The position numbers and the translations under genes were made by a program. Under the pieces are notes generated by a model that saw only the letters and a program-made list of their open reading frames with translations, was not told where the DNA came from and searched no databases. DNA of 64,000 bases from Arthrobacter sp. OV608 (GTDB taxonomy: Bacteria > Actinomycetota > Actinomycetes > Actinomycetales > Micrococcaceae): NCBI GenBank assembly GCA_900110595.1, contig FOEZ01000018.1, forward strand, positions 1 through 64,000, given 5' to 3'. Below, piece by piece: positions 32,294-41,415 of the stretch. Positions within the stretch are counted from its first letter, which is position 1. Each line of letters opens with the position of its first letter.

Positions 32294-34012
32294 ATGTACC
32301 TCCTGCTCGCCGCCCACCCCTCCGGCGCGGTCCTGCAGGAACTCACCCAGGCCGGCCACCCCCACCCGGACAATCCGGAACCCAGGCTTGCCTCCACGAG
32401 CGAGCTCGCCGACGTCGTCCGCGGGCTGGAACGCACGCCACGCGCGGGGCAAGCGCCACGCTGGATCTGGCACCGCACCCAGGACTGGTACCCGTCCCTG
32501 CTGGCATGCGGGGTGGAACTCGAACGCTGCTATGACCTGAGCCTCTGCGGGAACATCCTGGCCCTTTCCCAGTTCACCGCCCACACTGACTACGCCAGGA
32601 ACGCCGAGAAGGTCACCCTGGATGACCCGGAGCAGCCGCCGCGTGCGCTCCAGCCGCCTCCGCCGCCTCCCGAACAGGACGCCCTGTTTGAGGATCCGAA
32701 AACTGGCTCCCGACCCCGTTTCACCCTTGAAGACCTTCGGAGCGAATACGCTGCCCAGCAGGAAGCGCTGGCCGCCGTCAGTCCGGAGGAGAACCGCCGC
32801 AGCCGGCTTCAGCTCCTGCTGGCCGCCGAATCCGCCGCTGCCATGATCGCGGCTGAAATGCAGCACGCCGGAGTTCCCTGGCGGGAGGACCTGCACGAGG
32901 AAATCCTGGCCGACTATTTGGGTCCCCGCCCGCCCCTGGGCCACCGCCCGGCCAAGCTTGAGGCGCTGAACATCGAACTGCGTAGGCTGTTGAACGCCCC
33001 CACACTGAATCCGGACTCCCCGCAGGAACTCATCCGTGCCCTGCACCGAAACGGCATCGAGGTGAAAAGCACCCGCCAGTGGGAGCTCAAGGAGTCGAAC
33101 CACCCGGCCATCGAACCGCTGCTTGCCTACAAGAAGCTTTCACGCCTTCACACGGCGAACGGCTGGGCCTGGCTTGACGCGTGGGTGGCCGGCGGCCGGT
33201 TCCGGCCTGAGTACGTAGTGGGCGGCGTGGTCTCGGGCCGCTGGGCCTCGCGCGGCGGAGGTGCCCTGCAGATTCCGCGCCAGATCCGCGGCGCCGTCCA
33301 TGCCGATCCAGGCTACAAGCTGATCGTGGCGGACGCTTCCCAGCTTGAACCGCGCGTCCTCGTGGCACTGGCGCAGGACGCCATCATGGCTGAGGCCGCC
33401 CGGGACCAGGACCTCTATGCCGGCATCGCCGCGAAGGGGTTCGGCGGCGACCGGGCGAAGGCGAAAGTGGCGCTGCTCGGTGCCATGTACGGCGCCACCT
33501 CCGGCGAGGCCGGGCGCCTGATGCCGCAGCTCACCAGGACCTATCCGCGGGCGGTAGGTTTTGTGGAGCAGGCAGCCCGGGCCGGCGAGTCCGGCGGAAC
33601 CGTCACCACGCGGCTTGGCCGCAGCAGCCCGCCCCCGTCGGAGCGCTGGTTCCAAAGCCAGCGTCCGGCGTCGGCCGAGGAGCAGCGGCGCGCAGAATCG
33701 ATAGCGCGTTCCAGGGGGCGTTTCACGCGCAACTTCGTGGTCCAGGGTTCCGCGGCGGACTGGGCAGCCTGCTGGCTGGCTGAATTACGACGGCGGCTGC
33801 GTGCCTTGCGCACGGAAGGCCAAGCGAGGGCGGAGCTCGTCTTCTTTCTCCACGACGAGGTGATGGTCCACGCACCCGTCCACCAAGTGGAAGCGTGTAT
33901 CCAGGCGATTGAGGATGCCGCGAGCGCAGCAAAGGCGCTGTTGTTCGGGCCTGTTCCGGTGGAGTTTCCGGTGAGCGTGGCAGTGGTGGATTCGTACAAC
34001 AACGCCAAATAG
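32294..34012 (+). CDS. Bifunctional 3'-5' exonuclease/DNA polymerase (family A-like, actinobacterial)
   Basis: From the ATG at 32294 the protein has 572 residues. The C-terminal family A polymerase domain is clear: motif A LIVADASQLEPRVL, motif B AKVALLGAMYGATSGEAGRL and motif C FFLHDEVMVH, with catalytic Asp in A and C. The N-terminal half corresponds to a degenerate 3'-5' exonuclease-like domain (AAHPSGAVLQEL...) without a clear DEDD set. It is shorter than PolA and lacks the 5' nuclease, so it is an accessory polymerase. The longest frame adds 49 codons that overlap the divergent ssd-like gene and look non-coding. Confidence 0.85.
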   Translation: MYLLLAAHPSGAVLQELTQAGHPHPDNPEPRLASTSELADVVRGLERTPRAGQAPRWIWHRTQDWYPSLLACGVELERCYDLSLCGNILALSQFTAHTDYARNAEKVTLDDPEQPPRALQPPPPPPEQDALFEDPKTGSRPRFTLEDLRSEYAAQQEALAAVSPEENRRSRLQLLLAAESAAAMIAAEMQHAGVPWREDLHEEILADYLGPRPPLGHRPAKLEALNIELRRLLNAPTLNPDSPQELIRALHRNGIEVKSTRQWELKESNHPAIEPLLAYKKLSRLHTANGWAWLDAWVAGGRFRPEYVVGGVVSGRWASRGGGALQIPRQIRGAVHADPGYKLIVADASQLEPRVLVALAQDAIMAEAARDQDLYAGIAAKGFGGDRAKAKVALLGAMYGATSGEAGRLMPQLTRTYPRAVGFVEQAARAGESGGTVTTRLGRSSPPPSERWFQSQRPASAEEQRRAESIARSRGRFTRNFVVQGSAADWAACWLAELRRRLRALRTEGQARAELVFFLHDEVMVHAPVHQVEACIQAIEDAASAAKALLFGPVPVEFPVSVAVVDSYNNAK

Positions 34013-34185
34013 GAAGCGACTTGCAACGCACCTTGGTGCCCGCCGGCGCGACGTTTGTCGAGAAAAGTAACCTACCCGGCGGTAGCTCGCCGGGTCACCG
34101 TGACGCGGGTTACAGTCTTCTGGTGACTGAAGCAGATCGGTCCAGAGGTTGATGCAAAGACGCAACACCAGGGGAGGTCCGGCAT

Positions 34186-34377
34186 ATGGCGGGCAGGTTT
34201 GAAATACATCGGGTTGGGGACGAGTCGTACAGGCTGCGGCTGACGGATGCAGAAGGCAACATCGTTGCCGTCTCGCCAAACTTCAAGTCTCTGAACACAC
34301 TTTTGGAAGGCGTTAAGGCGATGCGCGAGAATGCGGCCACCGGGATAGTGGTGGATCTCCGCCATCAGCAGGCCTGA
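34186..34377 (+). CDS. YegP-like DUF1508 small protein
   Basis: The 63-residue protein starts MAGRFEIHRVGDESYRLRLTDAEGNIVAVS, one copy of the YegP/DUF1508 fold (F.I......Y.F.L...NG..I..S pattern). GGGGAGG eight bases before the ATG is a strong ribosome site. Members are small cytosolic proteins of unknown function, often induced under stress. The preceding 170 bases contain GTCACCGTGAC but no clear promoter. Confidence 0.75.
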   Translation: MAGRFEIHRVGDESYRLRLTDAEGNIVAVSPNFKSLNTLLEGVKAMRENAATGIVVDLRHQQA

Positions 34378-34406
34378 GGCAAAGTGACCAGCGCCGGCGG
34401 CAAAGA

Positions 34407-35084
34407 CTAGACACCCATTGGGTGCACCCGGCTCCGGTCCCACGGAACGGCCCAGCCGAGCTGTTCAAAGAGGCCGTTCAGGACGATGCCGGTAAAACCC
34501 CAGACCACCACTCCATTGACCGTGAAGGCCGGGCTGTCGAACGTGCGGCCCGCACGGTGGACTGTTGCCATGACCCTGTTGTCCGGATCCAGCAGGTCCC
34601 GGACGGGGACCCGGAACACCTGCGCGGACTCGGCATAATCCACCACTCCGACGGGCGACGGCGAGCGCCACCACCCCAGGACAGGGGTGACGAGGAAGTT
34701 GCTGTGGGCCAGGCCCAGTTCCTGCAGGGTGCCCAGGACCTCCACGCCGTCCGTCTCCAGCCCCGTTTCCTCTTCGGCCTCCCGCAGGGCCGCCTGAACC
34801 GGTGTTTCCCGTGCGTCAATGGCGCCGCCGGGAAACGCCACCTGCCCTGGGTGGGAACCCAGGGTGTGCGCGCGTTCCAGGAGCAGGACGTCCAGGTCTG
34901 CGGGGGCCAGCGGCTTGTCCGAGGCAGCCGGAACGTCATCGAGGGCCCCGAAAAGCATCAGGACAGCGGCCCTGCGCGCCCGCGTGGCGTCCACCGTCAG
35001 GGCGGCCCACAGGGGGTCCGGGGCGGATACCGACCCTGACGCGGACCTGCGCGCCAAGCCGATCAGGTCTTCGCGGGCGCTCAA
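34407..35084 (-). CDS. NUDIX hydrolase, CoA-pyrophosphatase (NudL-like) type
   Basis: The protein has 225 residues from a TTG at 35084, chosen because it overlaps the nth stop codon (TTGA) and has AGAGGA five bases upstream; longer frames run into nth. The NUDIX box is complete: GGAIDARETPVQAALREAEEETGL runs from 34 kb inward with the GX5EX7REUXEEXGU spacing. The LLERAHTLGSHPGQVAFPGGA segment just before it is the UPF0035 motif of CoA pyrophosphatases. It probably hydrolyses CoA or its oxidised forms. It is co-transcribed with nth, as in many actinobacteria. Confidence 0.85.
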   Translation of the reverse strand: MSAREDLIGLARRSASGSVSAPDPLWAALTVDATRARRAAVLMLFGALDDVPAASDKPLAPADLDVLLLERAHTLGSHPGQVAFPGGAIDARETPVQAALREAEEETGLETDGVEVLGTLQELGLAHSNFLVTPVLGWWRSPSPVGVVDYAESAQVFRVPVRDLLDPDNRVMATVHRAGRTFDSPAFTVNGVVVWGFTGIVLNGLFEQLGWAVPWDRSRVHPMGV

Positions 35085-35974
35085 GGGTTCCTCTTTTGGG
35101 ATTCCATCCTGATTTCGGCCGCCCGGTGGGTTTCGGCCAGCAGCTGGGCCAGGAGGGCTTCGTTGCCGGGAGCGAGTTCGTATTTCAGCAGTTTTGCCGC
35201 TTTGGCCGGATCTGTTTCGCCCATGCCGTAGCTGGGGCACCAGGTGGCCACCGGGCACGCACCGCATGCCGGCTTGCGGGAGTGGCACACCCGCCGCCCA
35301 TGGAACACCACCCTGTGGGAGAGCATGGTCCAGTCCCTCTTCTCGAAGAGCTCGGCCACGTCATATTCGATCTGGACAGGGTCCTCGGACTGTGTCCAGC
35401 CAAACCGGCGCGCAAGGCGGCCAAAATGGGTGTCCACCGTAATCCCGGGGACGCCGAACGCGTTGCCCAGCACCACATTGGCGGTCTTCCGGCCCACCCC
35501 CGGCAGCGTGACCAGGTCCTCCAGCCGGCCGGGAACCACACCGTTGTACTCGTCCACCAGCCGGGTGCACAGGGCGAGAAGGCTTCGCGTCTTGGCCCGG
35601 AAGAAACCGGTGGGTTTGATGATCTCTTCGATAGCGGCGGGATCCGCTTCTGCCATGGACCGCGGATCAGGATAACGCGCGAACAGCAGCGGCGTGATCT
35701 GGTTGACGGTGACATCGGTGGTCTGCGGGGACAGGACCGTGGCCACCAGCAGTTCGAACGGACTGCGGAAATCAAGTTCCGCATGGGCGTAGGGGTACTT
35801 CTCTGCCAGGGCCCTGTTGATCCGCCGCGCCCGCCTCTTCAGTCCGAGCATGGACTCGGCGGAGACCACGGGCATACCCGCGGCCTGGCCGGCGGGAGCC
35901 TGCCCGCCGCCGGCCTTGGCGGCCCGGGAACCGGTGGCAGCCCGTGTGGCTTTGGCCGCCCGGGGCGAGGCCAT
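35081..35974 (-). CDS. nth: Endonuclease III
   Basis: The 297-residue DNA glycosylase/AP lyase removes oxidised pyrimidines. The helix-hairpin-helix is LPGVGRKTANVVLG with the catalytic Lys, followed by the catalytic Asp in VDTHFGRLARR. The C-terminal 4Fe-4S loop has C-x6-C-x2-C-x5-C (CHSRKPACGACPVATWC). The N-terminal 45 residues are an Ala/Gly-rich extension. It overlaps the NUDIX gene downstream and lies 3 bases after the unknown membrane protein gene, so three genes probably form one unit. Confidence 0.93.
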   Translation of the reverse strand: MASPRAAKATRAATGSRAAKAGGGQAPAGQAAGMPVVSAESMLGLKRRARRINRALAEKYPYAHAELDFRSPFELLVATVLSPQTTDVTVNQITPLLFARYPDPRSMAEADPAAIEEIIKPTGFFRAKTRSLLALCTRLVDEYNGVVPGRLEDLVTLPGVGRKTANVVLGNAFGVPGITVDTHFGRLARRFGWTQSEDPVQIEYDVAELFEKRDWTMLSHRVVFHGRRVCHSRKPACGACPVATWCPSYGMGETDPAKAAKLLKYELAPGNEALLAQLLAETHRAAEIRMESQKRNP

Positions 35975-35977
35975 CGG

Positions 35978-37366
35978 CTAGCCGCGCTCGATATTGCTGA
36001 GGTCGCGCAGCACGCCCAGCCGCCCGTCGGTGTGCTGGACCAGGAATTCGTGTCCGCGGTCCTCCAGTGCCAGCACCCAGCCGCCTGGCTCGATCACGAA
36101 TGCGGGGGCGCCGGTGCGGGGATCAAAAGCGGTGCGGTGCTGTGCCACGGCGAACCAGAACGCTTCATGGATGGGCTGTTCGTCCGCTTCCTCAGGCCGG
36201 CTTGCGGGATCGACGGTTGCCCCGATCGGATTGTCCGCCCGGACCTGCGGGTGGACGGCCGTAGCGGCTGGCGGCTCCCAGGAGCCCTGCGCAGCGGAAG
36301 GGGCAGCGGCAGCGGAAGCTGCCGGGCCGCCGTCGTGGTTGCCGGCAGTACGCTGCGCAGCGGCCGGCGAAGCTCCGGAACCAGCGGCAGCACCCGCAGC
36401 CGCACCACCGGCCGCGGGGAGGTCCGCCAGCTGCGTCTCCTCCGCGGAAGAAGCTGACGCAGGGCTGACGACGCCGGACGCCTGGGTTGCCGGCTGCGCC
36501 GAAGCGGGACGGACGACGTCGGACGCCTGGGTTGCGGGCCTCGAGTCACCTGCCATGCGGGCGTCGGATGCTTCGGGGGCAGTGGAAACAGGTGCCGGGC
36601 CCGTGGCAGGCGCCCCGGAAGCGGCCACGCCGGCAGTGGGAACCGCCGCCGTGGCGGGGGCGTGGTGCTGCGTGGCATGGGGCTGGACCGCCGAGGATCC
36701 GGCCCCGGCACCGCTGAACAGCCCTGCGCCGGAGGCAGGCTTGGAAGCAGTGGACTCCACCTTGGGCTTTTTGGGCGCGCGCGGTTTCTGGACGGGAACG
36801 GCTGCTTCCCGTGCCACCACATGCGCGGGGACTTCCACGCGGCCCTGGAAGTCGGGTGAGACATAGGGAATGAAGCGGCCCAGGACCGTCGCGGCAAACA
36901 GGACCAGGGCGCCGATCAGGGCCACCAGCAAGGTGGGCACATAGGCGACGGCAACGGTCAGGAAGAAGAAGGCGACCGCGAAGGACGCGACGACGGAAGC
37001 GAACTGGTCGATGGACAGCGATCCGATCCTGATTTTTGTGCCGGGGGCCAGCCTGCGCGCGGCGAAGAGTGCGCTCACCACCAGGGGCAGGACAATACCC
37101 AGGCCGAGGAAGAAGAGGTTGTTCAGGTTCCAGAGGTTGTAGCGGCCGCCGAAGATGGGCAGCAGGGACGCGACGAACAAAATGAGCGTGGCGGCAAACA
37201 CGGCCAGGTCCCGGATGGTGAACGGACCGAGCACTGCCTGGTGGGCGTTGGCGCCCTTGCCTTCGGACGTGGCCGGCTTGCCTGCCCCGGCGGCCGGGGC
37301 AGCGGAACTGCCGGAACCCGCCTCGGCGTCAGGGCCTGTTTTCTGGCCGAAGATCTGCTGGTTCAT
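35978..37366 (-). CDS. Unknown four-helix membrane protein with Ala/Pro-rich linker and conserved C-terminal domain
   Basis: The 462-residue protein starts at an ATG with AAGGAG seven bases upstream. After an Ala/Gly-rich 40 residues there are four predicted transmembrane helices (DLAVFAATLILFVASLLPIF; FFLGLGIVLPLVVSALF; ASVVASFAVAFFFLTVAVAY; LLVALIGALVLFAATVLG), then about 200 residues of Ala/Pro/Ser low complexity, and a compact C-terminal 65 residues (AFWFAVAQHRTAFDP, EPGGWVLALEDRGHEFLVQ) that look like a folded domain. I do not recognise a named family. It is the first gene of the unit with nth and the NUDIX hydrolase. Confidence 0.7.
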   Translation of the reverse strand: MNQQIFGQKTGPDAEAGSGSSAAPAAGAGKPATSEGKGANAHQAVLGPFTIRDLAVFAATLILFVASLLPIFGGRYNLWNLNNLFFLGLGIVLPLVVSALFAARRLAPGTKIRIGSLSIDQFASVVASFAVAFFFLTVAVAYVPTLLVALIGALVLFAATVLGRFIPYVSPDFQGRVEVPAHVVAREAAVPVQKPRAPKKPKVESTASKPASGAGLFSGAGAGSSAVQPHATQHHAPATAAVPTAGVAASGAPATGPAPVSTAPEASDARMAGDSRPATQASDVVRPASAQPATQASGVVSPASASSAEETQLADLPAAGGAAAGAAAGSGASPAAAQRTAGNHDGGPAASAAAAPSAAQGSWEPPAATAVHPQVRADNPIGATVDPASRPEEADEQPIHEAFWFAVAQHRTAFDPRTGAPAFVIEPGGWVLALEDRGHEFLVQHTDGRLGVLRDLSNIERG

Positions 37367-37761
37367 TCTGTTCTCCTTAGCGTGGCGGCACCGGGCCAAG
37401 TGGCCCCGAAACCGTGCCGTCGTACAGCGGCTCCCTCCTGCCCCGGACGCTTGCGCGGCCGGATGGGAGGCACCGAAGTGAAGTCACAATTCAATCTCAG
37501 CCTAGTCAACAGCCTCAGTGATCACTAGCTGGGCGCGGCCGGTTCAGTGGCCCCTCGCGTCCACTCACCGCTTAATAAATGCCGTTCGCGGGTCCGTTTG
37601 TGACAGCGCACACATGCGCCACTGGCAAGCATTAGTCTTGATTCCGGAACAGCTCTTTGCGGAAAATCCGTGACCAGCCGGTGCCCGGCGTCGTGCAGGC
37701 GGCGGAGCCCGGCCGGCGGCGGATGCCCGCGCAGCAAAGATCGATGAATGATGAGGTTCAC
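37367..37761. promoter_or_regulatory. Divergent region before acs with a Crp-like site
   Basis: There is no gene in these 395 bases. TGTGA-CAGCGC-ACACA at 37599-37614 fits the Crp/GlxR consensus TGTGA-N6-TCACA with one mismatch. If TAGTCT at 37633-37638 is the -10 element, the site would be centred near -38, close to a class II activator position. A perfect 10-base palindrome AGTGATCACT lies at 37517-37526, closer to the membrane-protein gene. Acetyl-CoA synthetase genes are known Crp-family targets in actinobacteria. The Crp-like protein is encoded 17 kb away. Confidence 0.55.
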
Positions 37762-39780
37762 ATGTCCCAGGACACTTCAAGCTCCACGGCCATCGCTGCC
37801 GCCGGCTCCGGACAGGGCGGGCAGGCCGGCCAGCAGGGCGATGCCTTTGAAAACCTGCTGCACGAGACCCGGACGTTTCCGCCCACTCCCGAGTTCGCCG
37901 CTGACGCCGTGGTCAAGGCTTCGGAATACGAGGAGGCCGCGGCTGACCGGCCGGCGTTCTGGGCGAAGCAGGCGCGTGAGCTGCTGACCTGGAGCAAGGA
38001 TTTTGACGAGGCGCTGGACTGGTCCAACCCGCCGTTCGCCAAGTGGTTCGTGGGCGGAGAGGTCAACGCGGCCTACAACGCGCTTGACCGGCATGTGGAG
38101 GCCGGCCGGGGTGACCGGGTGGCCATCTACTTCGAAGGCGAACCCGGTGACACCCGGACCTACACCTATGCCCAGCTGACTGACGAGGTGAAGAAGGCAG
38201 CGAATGCGTTCGAGTCCCTCGGTGTGGTCAAGGGTGACCGGGTGGCCGTATACCTGCCGATGATCCCCGAGGCCGTGATCACGCTCCTGGCCTGCGCCCG
38301 GATCGGTGCGGTGCATTCGGTGGTGTTCGGCGGTTTCTCGGCTGACGCCCTGCGCTCCAGGATCGAGGATGCCGAGGCCAAGTTGGTGGTCACAGCTGAC
38401 GGCACGTACCGCCGCGGCAAGCCCAGCGCCCTCAAGAGCGCCGTGGATGAGGCCCTCGCGAACGATGGCCACAGCGTGCAGAACGTGGTGGTGGTCAAGC
38501 GCAACGGCCAGGACGTGGACTGGACCGAGGGCCGGGACCACTGGTGGGCAGACACCGTGGAGGCGGCTTCCACCGAGCACACCGCCGTGGGCCACGACTC
38601 CGAGCACCCGCTGTTCATCCTCTACACCTCCGGCACCACCGGCAAGCCCAAGGGCATCCTGCACACCACCGGCGGGTACCTCACCCAGAACGCCTATACC
38701 CACAAGGCAGTGTTCGACCTGCACCCGGAGACGGACGTGTACTGGTGCACGGCCGACGTCGGCTGGGTCACCGGCCACTCCTACGTCACCTATGCCCCGC
38801 TCATCAACGGCGCCACCCAGGTGATGTACGAAGGCACCCCGGACTCCCCGCACCAGGGCCGCTGGTGGGAGATCGTGGAGAAGTACAAGGTCTCCATCCT
38901 CTACACCGCCCCCACCGCGATCCGGACGTTTATGAAGTGGGGCCGGGAGATCCCGGACAAGTACGATCTGTCCTCCCTGCGCGTGCTCGGTTCCGTCGGC
39001 GAACCCATCAACCCCGAAGCCTGGATGTGGTACCGGAAGGTCATCGGCGGGGACAAGACCCCCATCGTGGACACCTGGTGGCAGACCGAAACCGGAGCGC
39101 AGATGATCGCCCCGCTCCCGGGCGTCACCGCAGCCAAGCCCGGCTCCGCCCAGGTGCCGCTGCCGGGCATCGCGGTGGACGTGGTGGACGATATGGGCGA
39201 ATCCGTCCCCAACGGCCACGGCGGCTTCCTGGTGATCCGCGAACCCTGGCCCGCCATGCTCCGCGGCATCTGGGGAGATCCCGAACGGTACAAGGACACC
39301 TACTGGTCCCGCTTCGAGAACATGTACTTCGCCGGCGACGGCGCGAAGAAGGACGAGGACGGCGACATCTGGCTCCTGGGCCGGGTGGACGACGTGATGA
39401 ACGTCTCCGGCCACCGGCTCTCCACCACCGAAATCGAATCCGCCCTGGTATCCCACCCCGCGGTGGCTGAAGCCGCCGTGGTCGGAGCCACAGACGAAAC
39501 CACCGGCCAGGCCGTCGTCGCGTTCGTTATCCTCCGTGGCGACGCGGTGGATTCCGGAGATGACATCGTCCAGGAACTCCGCAACCACGTGGGCAAGGAA
39601 ATCGGCCCTATCGCCAAACCGAAGAACATCCTGGTGGTCCCCGAACTGCCCAAGACCCGCTCCGGCAAGATCATGCGCCGCCTCCTCAAGGACGTCGCAG
39701 AAGGCCGTGACCCGGGAGACGCCACCACTCTCTCGGATCCCACCATCATGCAGCAGATCGCGCAGTCGCTCAGAAAGTAA
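37762..39780 (+). CDS. acs: Acetyl-CoA synthetase (AMP-forming)
   Basis: The 672-residue enzyme activates acetate to acetyl-CoA. Adenylation motifs are YTSGTTGKPKGILHTTGG, YWCTADVGWVTGHSYV and DTWWQTETGAQM; the acetylatable lysine is K636 in KTRSGKIMRR. The N-terminal 35 residues (Ser/Ala/Gly-rich) precede the usual ENLL....TFPP start. The ATG at 37762 has GATGAGG upstream; an upstream extension of the frame has no homology. Known Acs enzymes are switched off by acetylation of this lysine and reactivated by AcuC- or sirtuin-type deacetylases, and an AcuC is present in the window. Confidence 0.94.
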   Translation: MSQDTSSSTAIAAAGSGQGGQAGQQGDAFENLLHETRTFPPTPEFAADAVVKASEYEEAAADRPAFWAKQARELLTWSKDFDEALDWSNPPFAKWFVGGEVNAAYNALDRHVEAGRGDRVAIYFEGEPGDTRTYTYAQLTDEVKKAANAFESLGVVKGDRVAVYLPMIPEAVITLLACARIGAVHSVVFGGFSADALRSRIEDAEAKLVVTADGTYRRGKPSALKSAVDEALANDGHSVQNVVVVKRNGQDVDWTEGRDHWWADTVEAASTEHTAVGHDSEHPLFILYTSGTTGKPKGILHTTGGYLTQNAYTHKAVFDLHPETDVYWCTADVGWVTGHSYVTYAPLINGATQVMYEGTPDSPHQGRWWEIVEKYKVSILYTAPTAIRTFMKWGREIPDKYDLSSLRVLGSVGEPINPEAWMWYRKVIGGDKTPIVDTWWQTETGAQMIAPLPGVTAAKPGSAQVPLPGIAVDVVDDMGESVPNGHGGFLVIREPWPAMLRGIWGDPERYKDTYWSRFENMYFAGDGAKKDEDGDIWLLGRVDDVMNVSGHRLSTTEIESALVSHPAVAEAAVVGATDETTGQAVVAFVILRGDAVDSGDDIVQELRNHVGKEIGPIAKPKNILVVPELPKTRSGKIMRRLLKDVAEGRDPGDATTLSDPTIMQQIAQSLRK

Positions 39781-39810
39781 CAGAGGCTTAGCATCCCCGA
39801 AGAAGCTGCA

Positions 39811-39862
39811 GAATGGCCCCGGTTTCCCTGTCAATCAGGGAAATCGGGGCCATTCGTGTTTT
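39811..39862 (+). terminator. Rho-independent terminator after acs
   Basis: The 20-base arms, with one mismatch (GAATGGCCCC and onward, and the complement ending GGGGCCATTC), surround a TCAAT loop and are followed by GTGTTTTG. It starts 30 bases after the acs stop codon and separates acs from the ABC operon downstream. Confidence 0.85.
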
Positions 39863-39930
39863 GTGACGATTCAAAATAATCGATATCCAAAATGTTATTT
39901 CCCGTTCTTCCATGTTCTGTTTTGCGAGGT

Positions 39931-39962
39931 TATAGTCGAGGCATGTGAGGTGTCTCACATGC
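39931..39962 (+). promoter_or_regulatory. Promoter-like TATAGT with perfect Crp-type palindrome before the first ABC operon
   Basis: TATAGT (39931-39936) resembles a -10 element, with a poor -35 match upstream. It is followed at once by GCATGTGAG-GTGT-CTCACATGC (39941-39962), a palindrome with perfect 9-base arms that contains an exact TGTGA-N6-TCACA (39944-39959). The site lies 26 bases before the ATG, so binding at this position would most simply repress, unless transcription starts elsewhere. Confidence 0.65.
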
Positions 39963-39985
39963 GGCTATTTTTCAAGGGAGAGAAC

Positions 39986-41296
39986 ATGGCTTCACAGTTT
40001 GATGCGTCTGCAACTGCATTTCCGAGCAGGCGGAGCATCCTCAAGACCGTCGGCGTAGGCGCGGCAGGCCTGGCCGGCATCCCGTTCCTCGCGGCCTGTA
40101 CCGGCGGGAGCGCCCCGTCCGCCTCGGGCTCCGACTCCCCCGGCCTGACCTTCGGGTCCGGTTCCTCCGACGACGTCCCCAAGCGGGCCTACCAGGCCGT
40201 CACTGACGCTTTCACGGCCAAGACCGGCAAGAAAGTCACCACCAACGTGGTGCCCCACAACGATTTCCAGAACAAGATCAATTCCTACCTGCAGGGCTCT
40301 CCGGACGATACGTTCACCTGGTTTGCCGGCTACCGGATGCAGTACTACGCCGGCAAGGGGCTCCTCGCACCGATCGATGATGTCTGGGAAACCATCGGCG
40401 GCAACTACTCCGATGCCCTGAAGAAAGCCTCCACGGGTCCGGACGGCAAGATGTACTTCGTCCCCAACTACAACTACCCGTGGGGCTTCTTCTACCGGAA
40501 GAGCCTCTGGGCCGAGAAGGGCTACGAGGTGCCGGAAACCTTCGACGCCCTCAAGACCCTTGCGGCAAAGATGCAGGCGGACGGTATCATCCCTATCGGC
40601 TTCGCCGACAAGGACGGCTGGCCGGCCATGGGCACCTTCGACTACATCAACATGCGGCTCAACGGCTACCAGTTCCATGTGGACCTCTGCTCGCACAAGG
40701 AATCCTGGGACCAGCAAAAGGTCAGCGCGGTCTTTGACACCTGGTCCGCCCTGCTTCCCTTCCAGGATCCCGCGGCCCTCGGCCAGACCTGGCAGGACGC
40801 CGCCAAGGCGCTGGAAGCGAAAAAGACCGGGATGTACCTGCTCGGCTCCTTTGTCACCCAGCAATTTACGGACCCTGCGGTGCTGGCAGACATCGATTTC
40901 TTCGCGTTTCCGGAGATCGCAATGGAAGGCCGCGACGCCGTCGAAGCCCCCATCGACGGCCTCCTGCTGTCCAAGAAGGGCGGGGAAAACAAAACGGCGC
41001 GCGACTTCATGGCCTTCCTCGGCACCGCCGAGGCGCAGAATGCCTATGCCGCCGTAGACGCGTCCAACATCGCCACCGCCAAGGGGACGGACACCTCCAA
41101 GTTCAGCCCGCTCAACAAGAAATGTGCGGATACCATCGCGGACGCGAAGTACATCAGCCAGTTCTTTGACCGCGATGCACTGCCCGCCATGGCCAACAAC
41201 GTGATGATCCCGGCCCTGCAGAGCTTCATCAAGGACGGCAAGATGGACGTCAAAAACCTCGAGGCCCAGGCCAAGACGCTCTACGCCGCGCAGTAG
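39986..41296 (+). CDS. Sugar ABC transporter substrate-binding lipoprotein (Tat-type signal)
   Basis: The 436-residue family 1 extracellular solute-binding protein begins with a signal peptide that has a twin-arginine motif (SRRSILK) and a lipobox (LAAC), so it may be exported folded and then lipid-anchored. The mature protein has the usual SBP_bac pattern (KTGKKVTTNVVPHNDFQNKI, YNYPWGFFYRKSLW). AAGGGAG six bases before the ATG is a good ribosome site. It is followed by two permease genes and a DeoR-type regulator, without an ATPase gene. The sugar is unknown. Confidence 0.85.
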   Translation: MASQFDASATAFPSRRSILKTVGVGAAGLAGIPFLAACTGGSAPSASGSDSPGLTFGSGSSDDVPKRAYQAVTDAFTAKTGKKVTTNVVPHNDFQNKINSYLQGSPDDTFTWFAGYRMQYYAGKGLLAPIDDVWETIGGNYSDALKKASTGPDGKMYFVPNYNYPWGFFYRKSLWAEKGYEVPETFDALKTLAAKMQADGIIPIGFADKDGWPAMGTFDYINMRLNGYQFHVDLCSHKESWDQQKVSAVFDTWSALLPFQDPAALGQTWQDAAKALEAKKTGMYLLGSFVTQQFTDPAVLADIDFFAFPEIAMEGRDAVEAPIDGLLLSKKGGENKTARDFMAFLGTAEAQNAYAAVDASNIATAKGTDTSKFSPLNKKCADTIADAKYISQFFDRDALPAMANNVMIPALQSFIKDGKMDVKNLEAQAKTLYAAQ

Positions 41297-41364
41297 TTCC
41301 CAGCGCAGTAGTCCCAGGGCTGATCTTCCAGCCCTGCCCGGGCCGCCCCACTGGCGACCAGCCG

Positions 41365-41415
41365 GGAAGGGAACGACGACGGCGGCGCAGGCCCGCGCCG
41401 TCGTCGTTCCCTTCC
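41365..41415 (+). other. Strong stem-loop between binding-protein and permease genes (operon 1)
   Basis: Arms of about 20 bases (around GGGAACGACGACGGCG and its complement) are perfectly complementary with an 11-base G/C-rich loop. No T run follows, so it is not a full terminator. A second, smaller hairpin CAGGGCTG/CAGCCCTG lies before it, at about 41310-41333. Such hairpins after binding-protein genes usually protect the upstream mRNA or reduce read-through so that the binding protein is made in excess. Confidence 0.75.

Noticed and set aside
34081..34110. GTCACCGTGAC palindrome before the YegP-like gene as a Crp site
   Set aside because: The spacing (one base between half sites) does not fit the N6 consensus and the half sites are inverted in the wrong sense.
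37777..39834. 685-codon minus-strand frame opposite acs
   Set aside because: Fully antisense to acetyl-CoA synthetase, His/Gly/Val-rich, with no domain.
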